Positions 16,905 to 24,358 of a stretch of DNA of 43,447 bases are shown here, in pieces. The translations under genes were made by a program, and so were the position numbers. Numbering within the stretch: the first letter of the stretch is position 1; every line of letters starts with the position of its first letter. Source of the DNA: Fidelibacterota bacterium (GTDB lineage: Bacteria; Fidelibacterota; Marinisomatia; Marinisomatales; Marinisomataceae); NCBI GenBank assembly GCA_002701645.1, contig NZWP01000022.1, positions 21,982 through 65,428 of the forward strand. Direction: 5' to 3'. The notes under the pieces are model-generated. The model had not been told where the DNA came from, did no database searches, and worked only from the letters and a program-made list of their open reading frames with translations.

Positions 16905-17795
16905 TTATACCAAAAGCTTAATTGTCTTTGGAAGTATTTGCGTAGAAACTTTTCTACTTTTTATTATTTCTCCATCAACATTGAAATATGAATCTTTTAA
17001 TGCATCGATAGAGAATGATTTTACTTGGCTCATATGAACATATGGTAGATCAACATGCTCGCCTGTATATACCTTCTTGAATATTGCAAATAACTGCAAC
17101 CTACTTACGTCGTCTTTTACAATCACCATATCAATCATTTCGTCGTAAAAACCTCCTAAAGGCGCTATTTTCATGCCTTTGCCGGTATGAATACTATTAC
17201 ATCCAACCATAAAAGCGCATGAAATATCAGATGTCTCACCATCGATAGAGATTTTTGCCTTATAAAGTGTCTTTTCTAATAATTTTATAACAGAGGCTAT
17301 ATCGTATCTAATTGTACCTAGAAATCTCAACTTATCTGCTAGTACATTACCGAATGAAAACATTCCCCATCCTATGATACTAACGCTCAATCTCACTTCA
17401 TTATCAAAAATAGCTTTGTTTACATCCATTAATCGGATATTGTCAGATAAGGCTCTTTTTATGGCAATATTATAGTCTAAACAGTCTATATCATGGACAA
17501 TAGAATTTCCTGATCCGGTAGGGATAATGCCAATAGGAAAAAATGAACACAAATCTGATTGATATAGTCCATTAACCACTTCATTAACTGTTCCATCTCC
17601 ACCAAATATCAAAATACGATTAAATTGATTTAATTTTAATTCTGAGACAACTTTTTTTGCATGACCCGCATATTCAGTCTTTAATAATTCGGAGGTAAAT
17701 CCGTGACTTTCAATAACATCTTTAAGTTCATAATATACTTTAAGTGATTTCTTTAACCCACTTACAGGGTTAACGATACAGAGAATATTTTTCAT
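16905..17795 (-). CDS. Diacylglycerol/sphingoid kinase-family lipid kinase
   Basis: A 296-residue protein of the DagK/YegS family, which phosphorylates lipid hydroxyls with ATP. Domain 1 begins ILCIVNPVSGLKKS and contains the nucleotide loop FGGDGTVNEVVNGL (about residues 64-77) and IPTGSGNSI (about 91-99). Domain 2 is beta-rich with GKGMKIAPLGGFYDEMID, which carries the conserved acidic residues. Substrate cannot be told from sequence: diacylglycerol and sphingoid bases are both possible. Pairing with cdsA suggests phospholipid recycling through phosphatidate. Start overlaps the RlpA-like gene by four bases. Confidence 0.88.
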   Translation of the reverse strand: MKNILCIVNPVSGLKKSLKVYYELKDVIESHGFTSELLKTEYAGHAKKVVSELKLNQFNRILIFGGDGTVNEVVNGLYQSDLCSFFPIGIIPTGSGNSIVHDIDCLDYNIAIKRALSDNIRLMDVNKAIFDNEVRLSVSIIGWGMFSFGNVLADKLRFLGTIRYDIASVIKLLEKTLYKAKISIDGETSDISCAFMVGCNSIHTGKGMKIAPLGGFYDEMIDMVIVKDDVSRLQLFAIFKKVYTGEHVDLPYVHMSQVKSFSIDALKDSYFNVDGEIIKSRKVSTQILPKTIKLLV

Positions 17796-18238
17796 TTATG
17801 ATACTTGTTATCACCAAGTCTTAAGACTTCAATTCTCACCTTCGTAGTACCTTCATTTACAAAACCTAATTTCTGTGCTGCTTTGTATGAAAGATCGATA
17901 ATGCGACCCTTAGCATAAGGACCCCTATCATTAATTGTCATAGTTAAAGATTTTCTATTTTTTAAGTTAATTACTCTTACTTTAGTTCCCAGTGGTAATG
18001 TTTTGTGCGCAGCACTCACTTTATACATATTAAAAATTTCACCATTTGCTGTGCGCTTTTTATGAAACTTACTTCCATAATACGACGCAATACCTACTTG
18101 AACCTTAGGATGGTTCTTTATAGCCTCAATTTGCTTGCGACTCATGCCTTTAGAATTAACATAGTCGCCATAAGCTATGCTTGGACCACAGCTCATGATA
18201 CAGAAGATAATTAGAGTAAATATTATATTACTTTTCAT
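17792..18238 (-). CDS. RlpA-like double-psi beta-barrel protein
   Basis: A 148-residue secreted protein with an N-terminal hydrophobic leader ending I-M-S-C-G-P-S, possibly a lipobox. It carries one RlpA domain: VGIASYYGSKFHKKRTANGE, SAAHKTLPLGTKVRVINL and the catalytic-type TINDRGPYAKGRIIDLS, ending A-A-Q-K-L-G-F. RlpA proteins bind or cleave denuded peptidoglycan glycans at the septum. There is no SPOR domain, so this is a short form. It overlaps pyrD by 11 bases and the lipid kinase by four. Confidence 0.9.
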   Translation of the reverse strand: MKSNIIFTLIIFCIMSCGPSIAYGDYVNSKGMSRKQIEAIKNHPKVQVGIASYYGSKFHKKRTANGEIFNMYKVSAAHKTLPLGTKVRVINLKNRKSLTMTINDRGPYAKGRIIDLSYKAAQKLGFVNEGTTKVRIEVLRLGDNKYHK

Positions 18239-19292
18239 CTGATAACTTACTATTAATTTGAGGAATCTGAAATGGATCTATCACCAACTGACTAGCCATT
18301 CCCACTAATGTAGCGCCTTTTTCTAAAACTAGCTTTACATCTTTATAAGTTGAAATACCTCCTGTTGCAATAATAGGGATATCAAAATTAGATGCTATCA
18401 ACTCAACATTTCTTGATGTCATATCGAATAGCCCTACTCCGCTTAATCCACCGCCATCCTTAGAAAAAGTCTTCTTATTTAATCCTACAGACTCTGCAGT
18501 GATATATTTTGTATTACCTAGATTAATAGCACATCTATCAACATTAACTAAAGCCTCACAAATTTTGAACATATTGTCTTGTGTGCTATCGGGGGACACT
18601 TTTACAACAATGACATTCGAACAAGATTCTCTCATCTTATTCAACAATATTAGTAATCCCTCCATATCATCACTTAAGCATTTCCCATCGTCCGTATTTG
18701 GACAGCTAATGTTTAATTCATAAAAAAACTGATCAAATGATGCATTTTTTACTTTAGAATTAATCGTATTAAATACTTCTAAATATTCTTCTACCCTATT
18801 TCCTCCGATACTAATACCTATAGGTCTATTAAATGATAGTAGTTTTTTATTTTGAAAATGATTAGCAAAGTACTCAACTCCTTTTGTAGGAAGTCCAAGC
18901 GAGTTGATTAAACCATACCCTCCATTGTACTTAATTTCCTGTATTCTAGGCCTTTTATTGCCCTCTGACGGTCTTTTTAGAACGGTTTTATATGTCATTC
19001 CACCTAGACCTACTAGTTGCCACTGATATAGAGAGCTTATGTCATCCTTAAAAGAAGCTGCAATTAAGGGCGATGGAAAAGAAAGGTTGTAAAGTTTTGT
19101 ATCTATATTTTTTGGAATTTTGAATTTGAAAAAATATCGTAATGGAGAAATCATTAAGATATGATTCAATGAGTCGCCTATTGTAATTGCTCTCTCTAAA
19201 TCTTTTGGCCAACGTGAAAAAATAACAATCACTGTTCGACGAATAAATTTGAAATTGAATGATAGTAGTTTTGCTCTCGCTTTATTGAACAT
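18228..19292 (-). CDS. pyrD: Dihydroorotate dehydrogenase-like flavoprotein
   Basis: A 354-residue FMN-binding TIM-barrel protein of the PyrD family, which oxidises dihydroorotate to orotate. Long N-terminal helices, the block RPSEGNKRPRIQEI and the loop GGGLSGVGLF resemble the membrane-linked, quinone-using class 2. However, the active-site motif reads FYELNISCPNTDDGK, with Cys where class 2 normally has Ser (NVSSPNT); Cys is the class 1 base. FMN phosphate motifs IATGGIS and LVGMASQLV are present. It overlaps both neighbours by 11 bases. It may be a divergent PyrD or a paralogue with another substrate. Confidence 0.8.
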   Translation of the reverse strand: MFNKARAKLLSFNFKFIRRTVIVIFSRWPKDLERAITIGDSLNHILMISPLRYFFKFKIPKNIDTKLYNLSFPSPLIAASFKDDISSLYQWQLVGLGGMTYKTVLKRPSEGNKRPRIQEIKYNGGYGLINSLGLPTKGVEYFANHFQNKKLLSFNRPIGISIGGNRVEEYLEVFNTINSKVKNASFDQFFYELNISCPNTDDGKCLSDDMEGLLILLNKMRESCSNVIVVKVSPDSTQDNMFKICEALVNVDRCAINLGNTKYITAESVGLNKKTFSKDGGGLSGVGLFDMTSRNVELIASNFDIPIIATGGISTYKDVKLVLEKGATLVGMASQLVIDPFQIPQINSKLSDEK

Positions 19293-20907
19293 TTAAGTTC
19301 TCTAATCTTTTCTGCGCTAACTCACCTTGTTTAGAATCTGGATGATTACTAGCTAACCATTGATAATAAACGATTGCACTGTCTGAATCTGATAATTCAT
19401 AATCATAGTAATATCCTAAGAAATATGCTGCAATATTAGATGACTCTGTAGAAGAATCTATATTCAAAATACTTCTATAGATCTTAAGAGACTCGTCAGA
19501 ATTCTTAGACCATAAACTTTCTGCTTCTAGCAACATTTCTGACGGCTTATGAGATGTGTTTAAATTCTGATCTTTAATAATAAATTTTGCAAAATCTGAA
19601 TCAGGATACATGCTTAAAATTGTATCTTTATACTTACTTGCACGACTATTATTTTGTGTATTATATATGGAATAGAGCGCAAATGTTGCTGAGGGAAAAA
19701 CAGAAGACTCTTCAAAATTATTCACGATATTCTCAAAGTAATTAATCGAGTCATTTAAATTGCCTAAATCAAATGCCAATATCTCTCCCAACCTATAAAA
19801 TGTGTCGGACTTATCTACAGTGTCATCTTCTTTCAATAATTGATCTAACTTAATCAGATTGGCAACGGCGTCAAGCTTATTTGAAATTAAAACTTTATGA
19901 CTGGAATTTGCGTTTTGCTTCATCGCTTCATTCATAAAGAAGCTAGATTTTGAAAAATCTAAATTTGGACTTTCTAAGTATAAAGTAGAAAGAATATAAT
20001 ATGCCTCAATCGCAATTTTTGTATTGACATAATCTTGTGCAATTATATCTAAACTTTCGATAGCAAATGCTACATTACCCTGATTCAATTCTATCTTAAT
20101 TAATTCTAACCTTAAGTCAGCTTTTATTGATGAAAAATCATCATTTAATAAAAGCTTCTCAATTCTACTTTTAGATTGCTCGATTTGACCCAATAAACGA
20201 TATGTCTGAATAATTTTTAAATTAGATTCACGAATTCTATTTATTGATACGCTATTATTAAGAACTTTCTTATAACTATCTAAAGCTTGTTCATATATTT
20301 TTTTATCATAAGAAAGTTCTGCAATTTGAAAATAAATTTGCTCCCTAGTCAACCGATCCTTACTAGTTTCTGCTCCCAGATTTAGAAAATGAAATGCATT
20401 ATCAGAGTCTTCATTCGCAAGATATATCTCTCCTAATACTAAATAAATACGTGACTTTAAATCAACAGAATCGGTATCAGAAAGCAAATTCTTTAGATCA
20501 TTAATTGCTGGTTGAGGCTTGAAATCTTTCCATTTACATAATGCTAACCAATATCTTGTCTCATCAACAAAGAACTGTTCTTCAGAATCCTGTAATTGAG
20601 TAAATACTTCTTTTGCGCTATCATACTCTCTTCGAAAGAAGTGAGATTTTCCTTTCAATAGCATAGCATCTTTCACGTAATCGCTATCACTGTAATCACT
20701 TAATACCTTATCAGACTTTTCAATAGCCTTACCATATTCTTGAATTGCCTTTGCTGGCAACGAGCTACCAAGGCTCTGAATTCTTAGTTTTTCAGCATTA
20801 CTATAGTGCTCTTCTGCGTTATAAAAAGTATTAAAATATGCACAAGCCTGTAAAAAGACTAAAAGACATAAGTATTTTATGATTTTTGAATTAAATTCAG
20901 ATATCAT
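19282..20907 (-). CDS. TPR-repeat outer-membrane lipoprotein, BamD-like in layout
   Basis: A 541-residue protein with a lipoprotein signal (KYLCLLVFLQAC, lipid-bearing Cys about residue 22), then A-Y-F-N-T-F-Y-N-A-E-E-H-Y. Nearly the whole remainder is helical pairs of TPR type, for example AKEVFTQLQDSEEQFFVDET, EQALDSYKKVLN and SIVYYQWLASNHPDSKQGEL. TPR lipoproteins of this sort often act in outer-membrane assembly or gliding/secretion machines; which one cannot be told. It is the first gene of the minus-strand convoy. ATG 20907 is the only credible start and lacks a Shine-Dalgarno sequence. Confidence 0.8.
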   Translation of the reverse strand: MISEFNSKIIKYLCLLVFLQACAYFNTFYNAEEHYSNAEKLRIQSLGSSLPAKAIQEYGKAIEKSDKVLSDYSDSDYVKDAMLLKGKSHFFRREYDSAKEVFTQLQDSEEQFFVDETRYWLALCKWKDFKPQPAINDLKNLLSDTDSVDLKSRIYLVLGEIYLANEDSDNAFHFLNLGAETSKDRLTREQIYFQIAELSYDKKIYEQALDSYKKVLNNSVSINRIRESNLKIIQTYRLLGQIEQSKSRIEKLLLNDDFSSIKADLRLELIKIELNQGNVAFAIESLDIIAQDYVNTKIAIEAYYILSTLYLESPNLDFSKSSFFMNEAMKQNANSSHKVLISNKLDAVANLIKLDQLLKEDDTVDKSDTFYRLGEILAFDLGNLNDSINYFENIVNNFEESSVFPSATFALYSIYNTQNNSRASKYKDTILSMYPDSDFAKFIIKDQNLNTSHKPSEMLLEAESLWSKNSDESLKIYRSILNIDSSTESSNIAAYFLGYYYDYELSDSDSAIVYYQWLASNHPDSKQGELAQKRLENLNVQ

Positions 20908-20919
20908 AATGCAAATTTA
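20905..20919. promoter_or_regulatory. Putative back-to-back promoters between divergent starts
   Basis: The two ATG codons (20907 minus, 20922 plus) are separated by 14 bases. On the minus strand TAAATTTG (20919-20912) matches the TAnnTTTG box of Bacteroidetes-type promoters and ends four bases before the ATG. On the plus strand CATAAT (20905-20910) could be a -10 box for the BolA gene. Both would give leaderless or nearly leaderless messages, consistent with the lack of Shine-Dalgarno sequences. Pattern-based only. Confidence 0.3.
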
Positions 20920-20921
20920 CA

Positions 20922-21215
20922 ATGAAGCTTGAAGAATTACAGAACATAATTTCTAAAAAAATATCTGACATGATTACCGTTGAGTCAATTCATGTCTACG
21001 ATTATACTGCTCAGCACGAGAATCACGCTACTTTTGATGGAAATTTTCATCTAAGCATGACATTAGTCAGTCCAAACTTTGAAGGAATGAGCTTGATTGA
21101 AAGACATCAATTAGTCTATAAAGCTGTTGATGAGTATATGCATGTTGAGATTCATGCGTTAACCATGAAAACTCATACTCCTGAAGAATATCAAAAAATA
21201 TTAGATAATTCTTAG
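20922..21215 (+). CDS. BolA-family protein
   Basis: A 97-residue protein with the BolA/IbaG fold pattern: an N-terminal helix (LEELQNIISKKISDM), a strand with D-Y-T-A-Q-H-E-N-H-A-T-F-D-G-N-F-H, the segment MTLVSPNFEGMSLIERHQLV, and the conserved end HVEIHALTMKTHTPEEY (H-A-L-x-M-K-T-x-T-P-x-E). Family members bind Fe-S clusters with monothiol glutaredoxins; no glutaredoxin is in the window. It is the only plus-strand gene before 22809 and diverges from the long minus convoy, with no Shine-Dalgarno sequence ahead of the ATG. Confidence 0.88.
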   Translation: MKLEELQNIISKKISDMITVESIHVYDYTAQHENHATFDGNFHLSMTLVSPNFEGMSLIERHQLVYKAVDEYMHVEIHALTMKTHTPEEYQKILDNS

Positions 21216-21233
21216 TGAAAATTGGCAAAATCT

Positions 21234-21809
21234 TTATTCAGCATAATTAGGTGTAGGAGGAATTCCTAGAGTAATCTCGAATAAATCGCTTTCAAGCGTT
21301 GCTGTTCCAGATGATGGTGATTCAACAATACGTCCTATTTCTTGATTATCTTTACTAACAATCAAAGTTGGAACATATCGAATATCTTTACCTTCCTGTT
21401 CTCTGTTCGGGCTAATCTTATCGCGATCAACAGTTACAATTGAAACATCGTTGATATCAACGCCCATTTCATTGAATATTTTAGCAATTCTCGGAAATTC
21501 TCTTCTACTATCTCCGCACCAGGTACCAAGAAATACTTCGTAGGTATACTCTTCTGGACTATCAATAGCGTTGATTAATTCAGTATCAACCTCATAAGTA
21601 TCAAATCCATCTGAATACCATTCACTAAAAGGATCTTGTTTTAAATCTTGAACTGTAATTTCACCCAATAACATTGGATTTCCAGTCTTAGGATCTTCAA
21701 ACATCCCCTCAGGGATGCTTGAAGAATTGAACATAGGAGAAGTCATATATATAGCTACTAGAGCTACTCCCAATCCTAATAATTGAAGTAATTTATTATC
21801 GCTTTTCAT
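21234..21809 (-). CDS. Membrane-anchored thioredoxin-like protein
   Basis: A 191-residue protein with an N-terminal membrane helix (LLGLGVALVAIYMTSPMF) and a thioredoxin-like domain. The redox site is altered: GTWCGDSRREFPRI, that is a single Cys in W-C-G-D-S, instead of C-x-x-C. This W-C-x-D-S type is known in thioredoxin-family proteins that are not classical disulphide oxidoreductases. The later R-Y-V-P-T-L-I-V segment holds the cis-Pro. The gene overlaps the CPBP protease gene by 14 bases and ends 18 bases from the convergent BolA gene. Confidence 0.82.
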   Translation of the reverse strand: MKSDNKLLQLLGLGVALVAIYMTSPMFNSSSIPEGMFEDPKTGNPMLLGEITVQDLKQDPFSEWYSDGFDTYEVDTELINAIDSPEEYTYEVFLGTWCGDSRREFPRIAKIFNEMGVDINDVSIVTVDRDKISPNREQEGKDIRYVPTLIVSKDNQEIGRIVESPSSGTATLESDLFEITLGIPPTPNYAE

Positions 21810-22695
21810 TATAGTATTTGAATATCAAGTATGTACCTAATATAGTGCAACACAGCGAAACAACCGAGCCTTCTATACCGAAAGCTCCTCCAGAAATAAC
21901 ATCTGGTACATTTCCTGTATTTTCATGAGCAATCATTTTCCATGAGTCAACACCCATGCCACTGATTTCAAAACCAAATAATCCTTGGAAAAAATTCCAT
22001 CCAAAATGGAAAAATGTTGGTAGCCATAAGTTTTTAGTAAATGTATAGCTAATTCCGAGAATAAATCCTGCAGCAAATAGCTCTGTCATTGGAACCCATG
22101 TACTCCAAACACTTGGGTTTCCAGAATGCACTAATGCAAAGAAGACTGAAGAACCAGCTAATGCAATCCATCTATTATCTGTTTCATCCATCATGTTTTT
22201 TAAAAGATATCCTCGAAAAACAATCTCTTCATTAAATGCAGCAATAAATAACATAATGCTTACCATAAAGACTTCGGCTTTAAATCCAACTGATCCTGTT
22301 ACCGTAATAGCGCCTAAAACCCATAAAATAAGGAATATTCCTCCAATAAATAGTAAAGCGCCTCCTAGGCCAGCTAACATCTCTTTACCGCGATTTTCAA
22401 CGGATAATCCAATATTCATTAATGGCTCTCTATTAACAACAGCCATCATAAACCAAATTGCAGCAAAACTTGATAAAATTCCAAGGGCTGTCATCAGTAG
22501 CATCATCGGTGATCCAAAGCTCATCCCTTGCATACTTGCCACAAATGCATCAGCAGCAGCTGGATCGCTCACATCGACTCCGCTAGAAATCATTATTACA
22601 GCAATTCCAACACCTTGTACGATTGCCTGAGCAAAAAACCATATCGGCATAAATAATACCGCTCTAAGCCAACCATTTTTAATTCTTGGTTCCAT
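21796..22695 (-). CDS. CPBP-family intramembrane metalloprotease
   Basis: A 299-residue polytopic membrane protein with about eight helices and the CPBP (CAAX protease/bacteriocin-processing) signature. These are AFNEEIVFRGYLL with the paired glutamates and Arg, then FALVHSG and FHFGWNFFQG supplying the later His/Asn residues. Family members cleave prenylated or other membrane substrates, or give immunity to bacteriocins; the role here is unknown. The start ATG 22695 is fixed by AGGAGG at 22706-22701, one of the best ribosome sites in the window. It is divergent from the amidase gene. Confidence 0.9.
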   Translation of the reverse strand: MEPRIKNGWLRAVLFMPIWFFAQAIVQGVGIAVIMISSGVDVSDPAAADAFVASMQGMSFGSPMMLLMTALGILSSFAAIWFMMAVVNREPLMNIGLSVENRGKEMLAGLGGALLFIGGIFLILWVLGAITVTGSVGFKAEVFMVSIMLFIAAFNEEIVFRGYLLKNMMDETDNRWIALAGSSVFFALVHSGNPSVWSTWVPMTELFAAGFILGISYTFTKNLWLPTFFHFGWNFFQGLFGFEISGMGVDSWKMIAHENTGNVPDVISGGAFGIEGSVVSLCCTILGTYLIFKYYNEKR

Positions 22696-22700
22696 TGAAC

Positions 22701-22706
22701 CCTCCT
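22701..22706 (-). promoter_or_regulatory. Strong Shine-Dalgarno AGGAGG for the CPBP protease gene
   Basis: AGGAGG ends five bases before the ATG at 22695 and fixes that start. The rest of the 113-base divergent gap up to 22808 is AT-rich. TTGACT at 22746-22751 has no good -10 box at 17 bases, so I do not call a promoter. Confidence 0.75.
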
Positions 22707-22808
22707 TTTTTATTAAAAAATATTACTCTAAATCTATGAAAAAAATTGACTCTAAGTCTTTCTTAAAAAAAAATGCTTAAATTGCACCAATCAAATCAAA
22801 GGAAAAAA

Positions 22809-24203
22809 ATGAAACAGATATATATATTAGCCATCACCATTTTATTTTTTAATGGATGCAATACAACGCAAGATAAACAAATTGAAAATAAATTCAATAT
22901 CTACATTAGCAAGTTATCAAATGAAGAAATTGAGCACAATTTATCTAAAGGCTTAAAACCAATCGCCATTAAAGACAATATCGATGTAAAAGGATTTGCA
23001 AATACTGCTGGATCGCTAGCATTAAAAGACAATCGCCCTTCTAACAATGCTTTCCTTATTCAAAAACTTGTAGATAATGGATATTTTGTCATTGGCAAAA
23101 CTAATCTATCTGAATGGGCTAACTTTCGTTCTTCTTCATCAACAAGTGGTTGGTCTAGCATGGGCGGTCAAACAATTAATCCTTATGGGTCAATGCGCAC
23201 CCCATGTGGTTCTAGTTCTGGCTCAGGTGTCGTGGTTGCAACTGGGTTGATTGATGTTGCAATTGGAACAGAAACAAATGGATCAGTAAGTTGCCCTTCT
23301 TCTGTCAATGGTATTGTAGGAATCAAACCTACTGTAGGCCTTGTCAGTAGATCTGGTATTATTCCTATTTCACATACACAGGATACCGCAGGACCAATGG
23401 CAAGCTCTGTACAAAAAGCAGCTGAAATATTAGAAATTATTGCAGGAGAAGATATAAATGACCCTGCTACATTAAACATTCCAAAAGATTTTAATTTTGA
23501 TTTTACGTCCGAATTAAATCAAGAGTCATTACAAGGAAAAAGATTTGGATTGCTTTCCACTGGATCGCACGATGAAGATGGAGAAAAAGCGATTGGAAAG
23601 ATAAAAGAATTGCTTGAAAATTCTGGTGCTATAGTGATTGAAGTTGATGATAAAAGAGAGTATCCTGGAGAAGCAGAACTATTGGTGTTAATGTATGAAT
23701 TCAAGGAAAATCTTGAAAAATACCTATCTACTTCAAATTCTCCTTTTAAAACTCTTCAAGAACTCATCGAATTCAATGACGCAAACAAAGAAAAAGTTTT
23801 AAAATATTTTGATCAAAGTATTTTTGTTGATAGCGACAAAACTACCTCTCAAAAAGAACAATATCTTGTTGCATTAGATCAAATACTAGATACTAGAAAT
23901 GGTATTGATAGTCTGCTTGAAGAAAACAATGTTGATGCGCTTGTTGGTTTATCATGGAGCCCTGCTTGGGCAATCAATCATGATGGTGGCGATGATGAAG
24001 CGATTGCAGCATATAGATTCTGGGTCAATGGAAGTTATGCTGCTATGGCAGGATATCCACATGTTACCGTTCCTTTAGATTATATTGATAGCCTTCCTAT
24101 TGGAATGTCATTTATTGGAACAGCATGGTCTGATAAACAATTAATAGAGTATGCACATTCTTTTGAACAATTAAATAATTTTCACCCAACACCCGCGCTC
24201 TAA
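22809..24203 (+). CDS. Amidase-signature lipoprotein
   Basis: I start this 464-residue protein at ATG 22809 (AAAGGAAAAAA just upstream) rather than an in-frame ATG at 22773. That gives a clean lipoprotein signal, MKQIYILAITILFFNGC, with Cys17. The amidase-signature triad is visible: Lys55 in AIKDNID, cis-Ser135 in CGSSSGSG and nucleophile Ser159 in GTETNGSV. The domain continues with GIVGIKPTVGLVSRSG and HTQDTAGPM, and ends with MAGYPHVTVPLDY. The family hydrolyses amides; as an exported lipoprotein it may act on peptide or acyl-amide nutrients. An Asn replaces the usual second Gly of the GGS motif. Confidence 0.88.
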   Translation: MKQIYILAITILFFNGCNTTQDKQIENKFNIYISKLSNEEIEHNLSKGLKPIAIKDNIDVKGFANTAGSLALKDNRPSNNAFLIQKLVDNGYFVIGKTNLSEWANFRSSSSTSGWSSMGGQTINPYGSMRTPCGSSSGSGVVVATGLIDVAIGTETNGSVSCPSSVNGIVGIKPTVGLVSRSGIIPISHTQDTAGPMASSVQKAAEILEIIAGEDINDPATLNIPKDFNFDFTSELNQESLQGKRFGLLSTGSHDEDGEKAIGKIKELLENSGAIVIEVDDKREYPGEAELLVLMYEFKENLEKYLSTSNSPFKTLQELIEFNDANKEKVLKYFDQSIFVDSDKTTSQKEQYLVALDQILDTRNGIDSLLEENNVDALVGLSWSPAWAINHDGGDDEAIAAYRFWVNGSYAAMAGYPHVTVPLDYIDSLPIGMSFIGTAWSDKQLIEYAHSFEQLNNFHPTPAL

Positions 24204-24205
24204 TA

Positions 24206-24328
24206 ATGAATATTGTCTTAGAAAAAATCCTTATCGCTATAATCGGCTTTATGTTGATTCTGTTAATCTTTATTATTCTAAGAGATTTGATTAAAACTCT
24301 ATTGACAAAAATTAAGAAATTACTTTAA
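24206..24328 (+). CDS. 40-residue single-pass membrane peptide
   Basis: ATG 24206 lies two bases past the amidase stop. The frame encodes 40 residues: a short acidic start (MNIVLEK), a hydrophobic helix of about 19 residues (ILIAIIGFMLILLIFIIL) and a basic tail (KTLLTKIKKLL). The hydrophobic/basic design and tight spacing suggest a real small membrane protein, though amphipathic AT-rich frames can arise by chance. A permease gene follows after 30 bases. Confidence 0.4.
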   Translation: MNIVLEKILIAIIGFMLILLIFIILRDLIKTLLTKIKKLL

Positions 24329-24358
24329 GTTAAGAGAATGAGATAATTTCTATTTATA

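Noticed and set aside
22740-22785. Sigma70 promoter for the amidase (TTGACT at 22746)
   Set aside because: No acceptable -10 box lies 16-18 bases downstream; the nearest TAAATT is 26 bases away.
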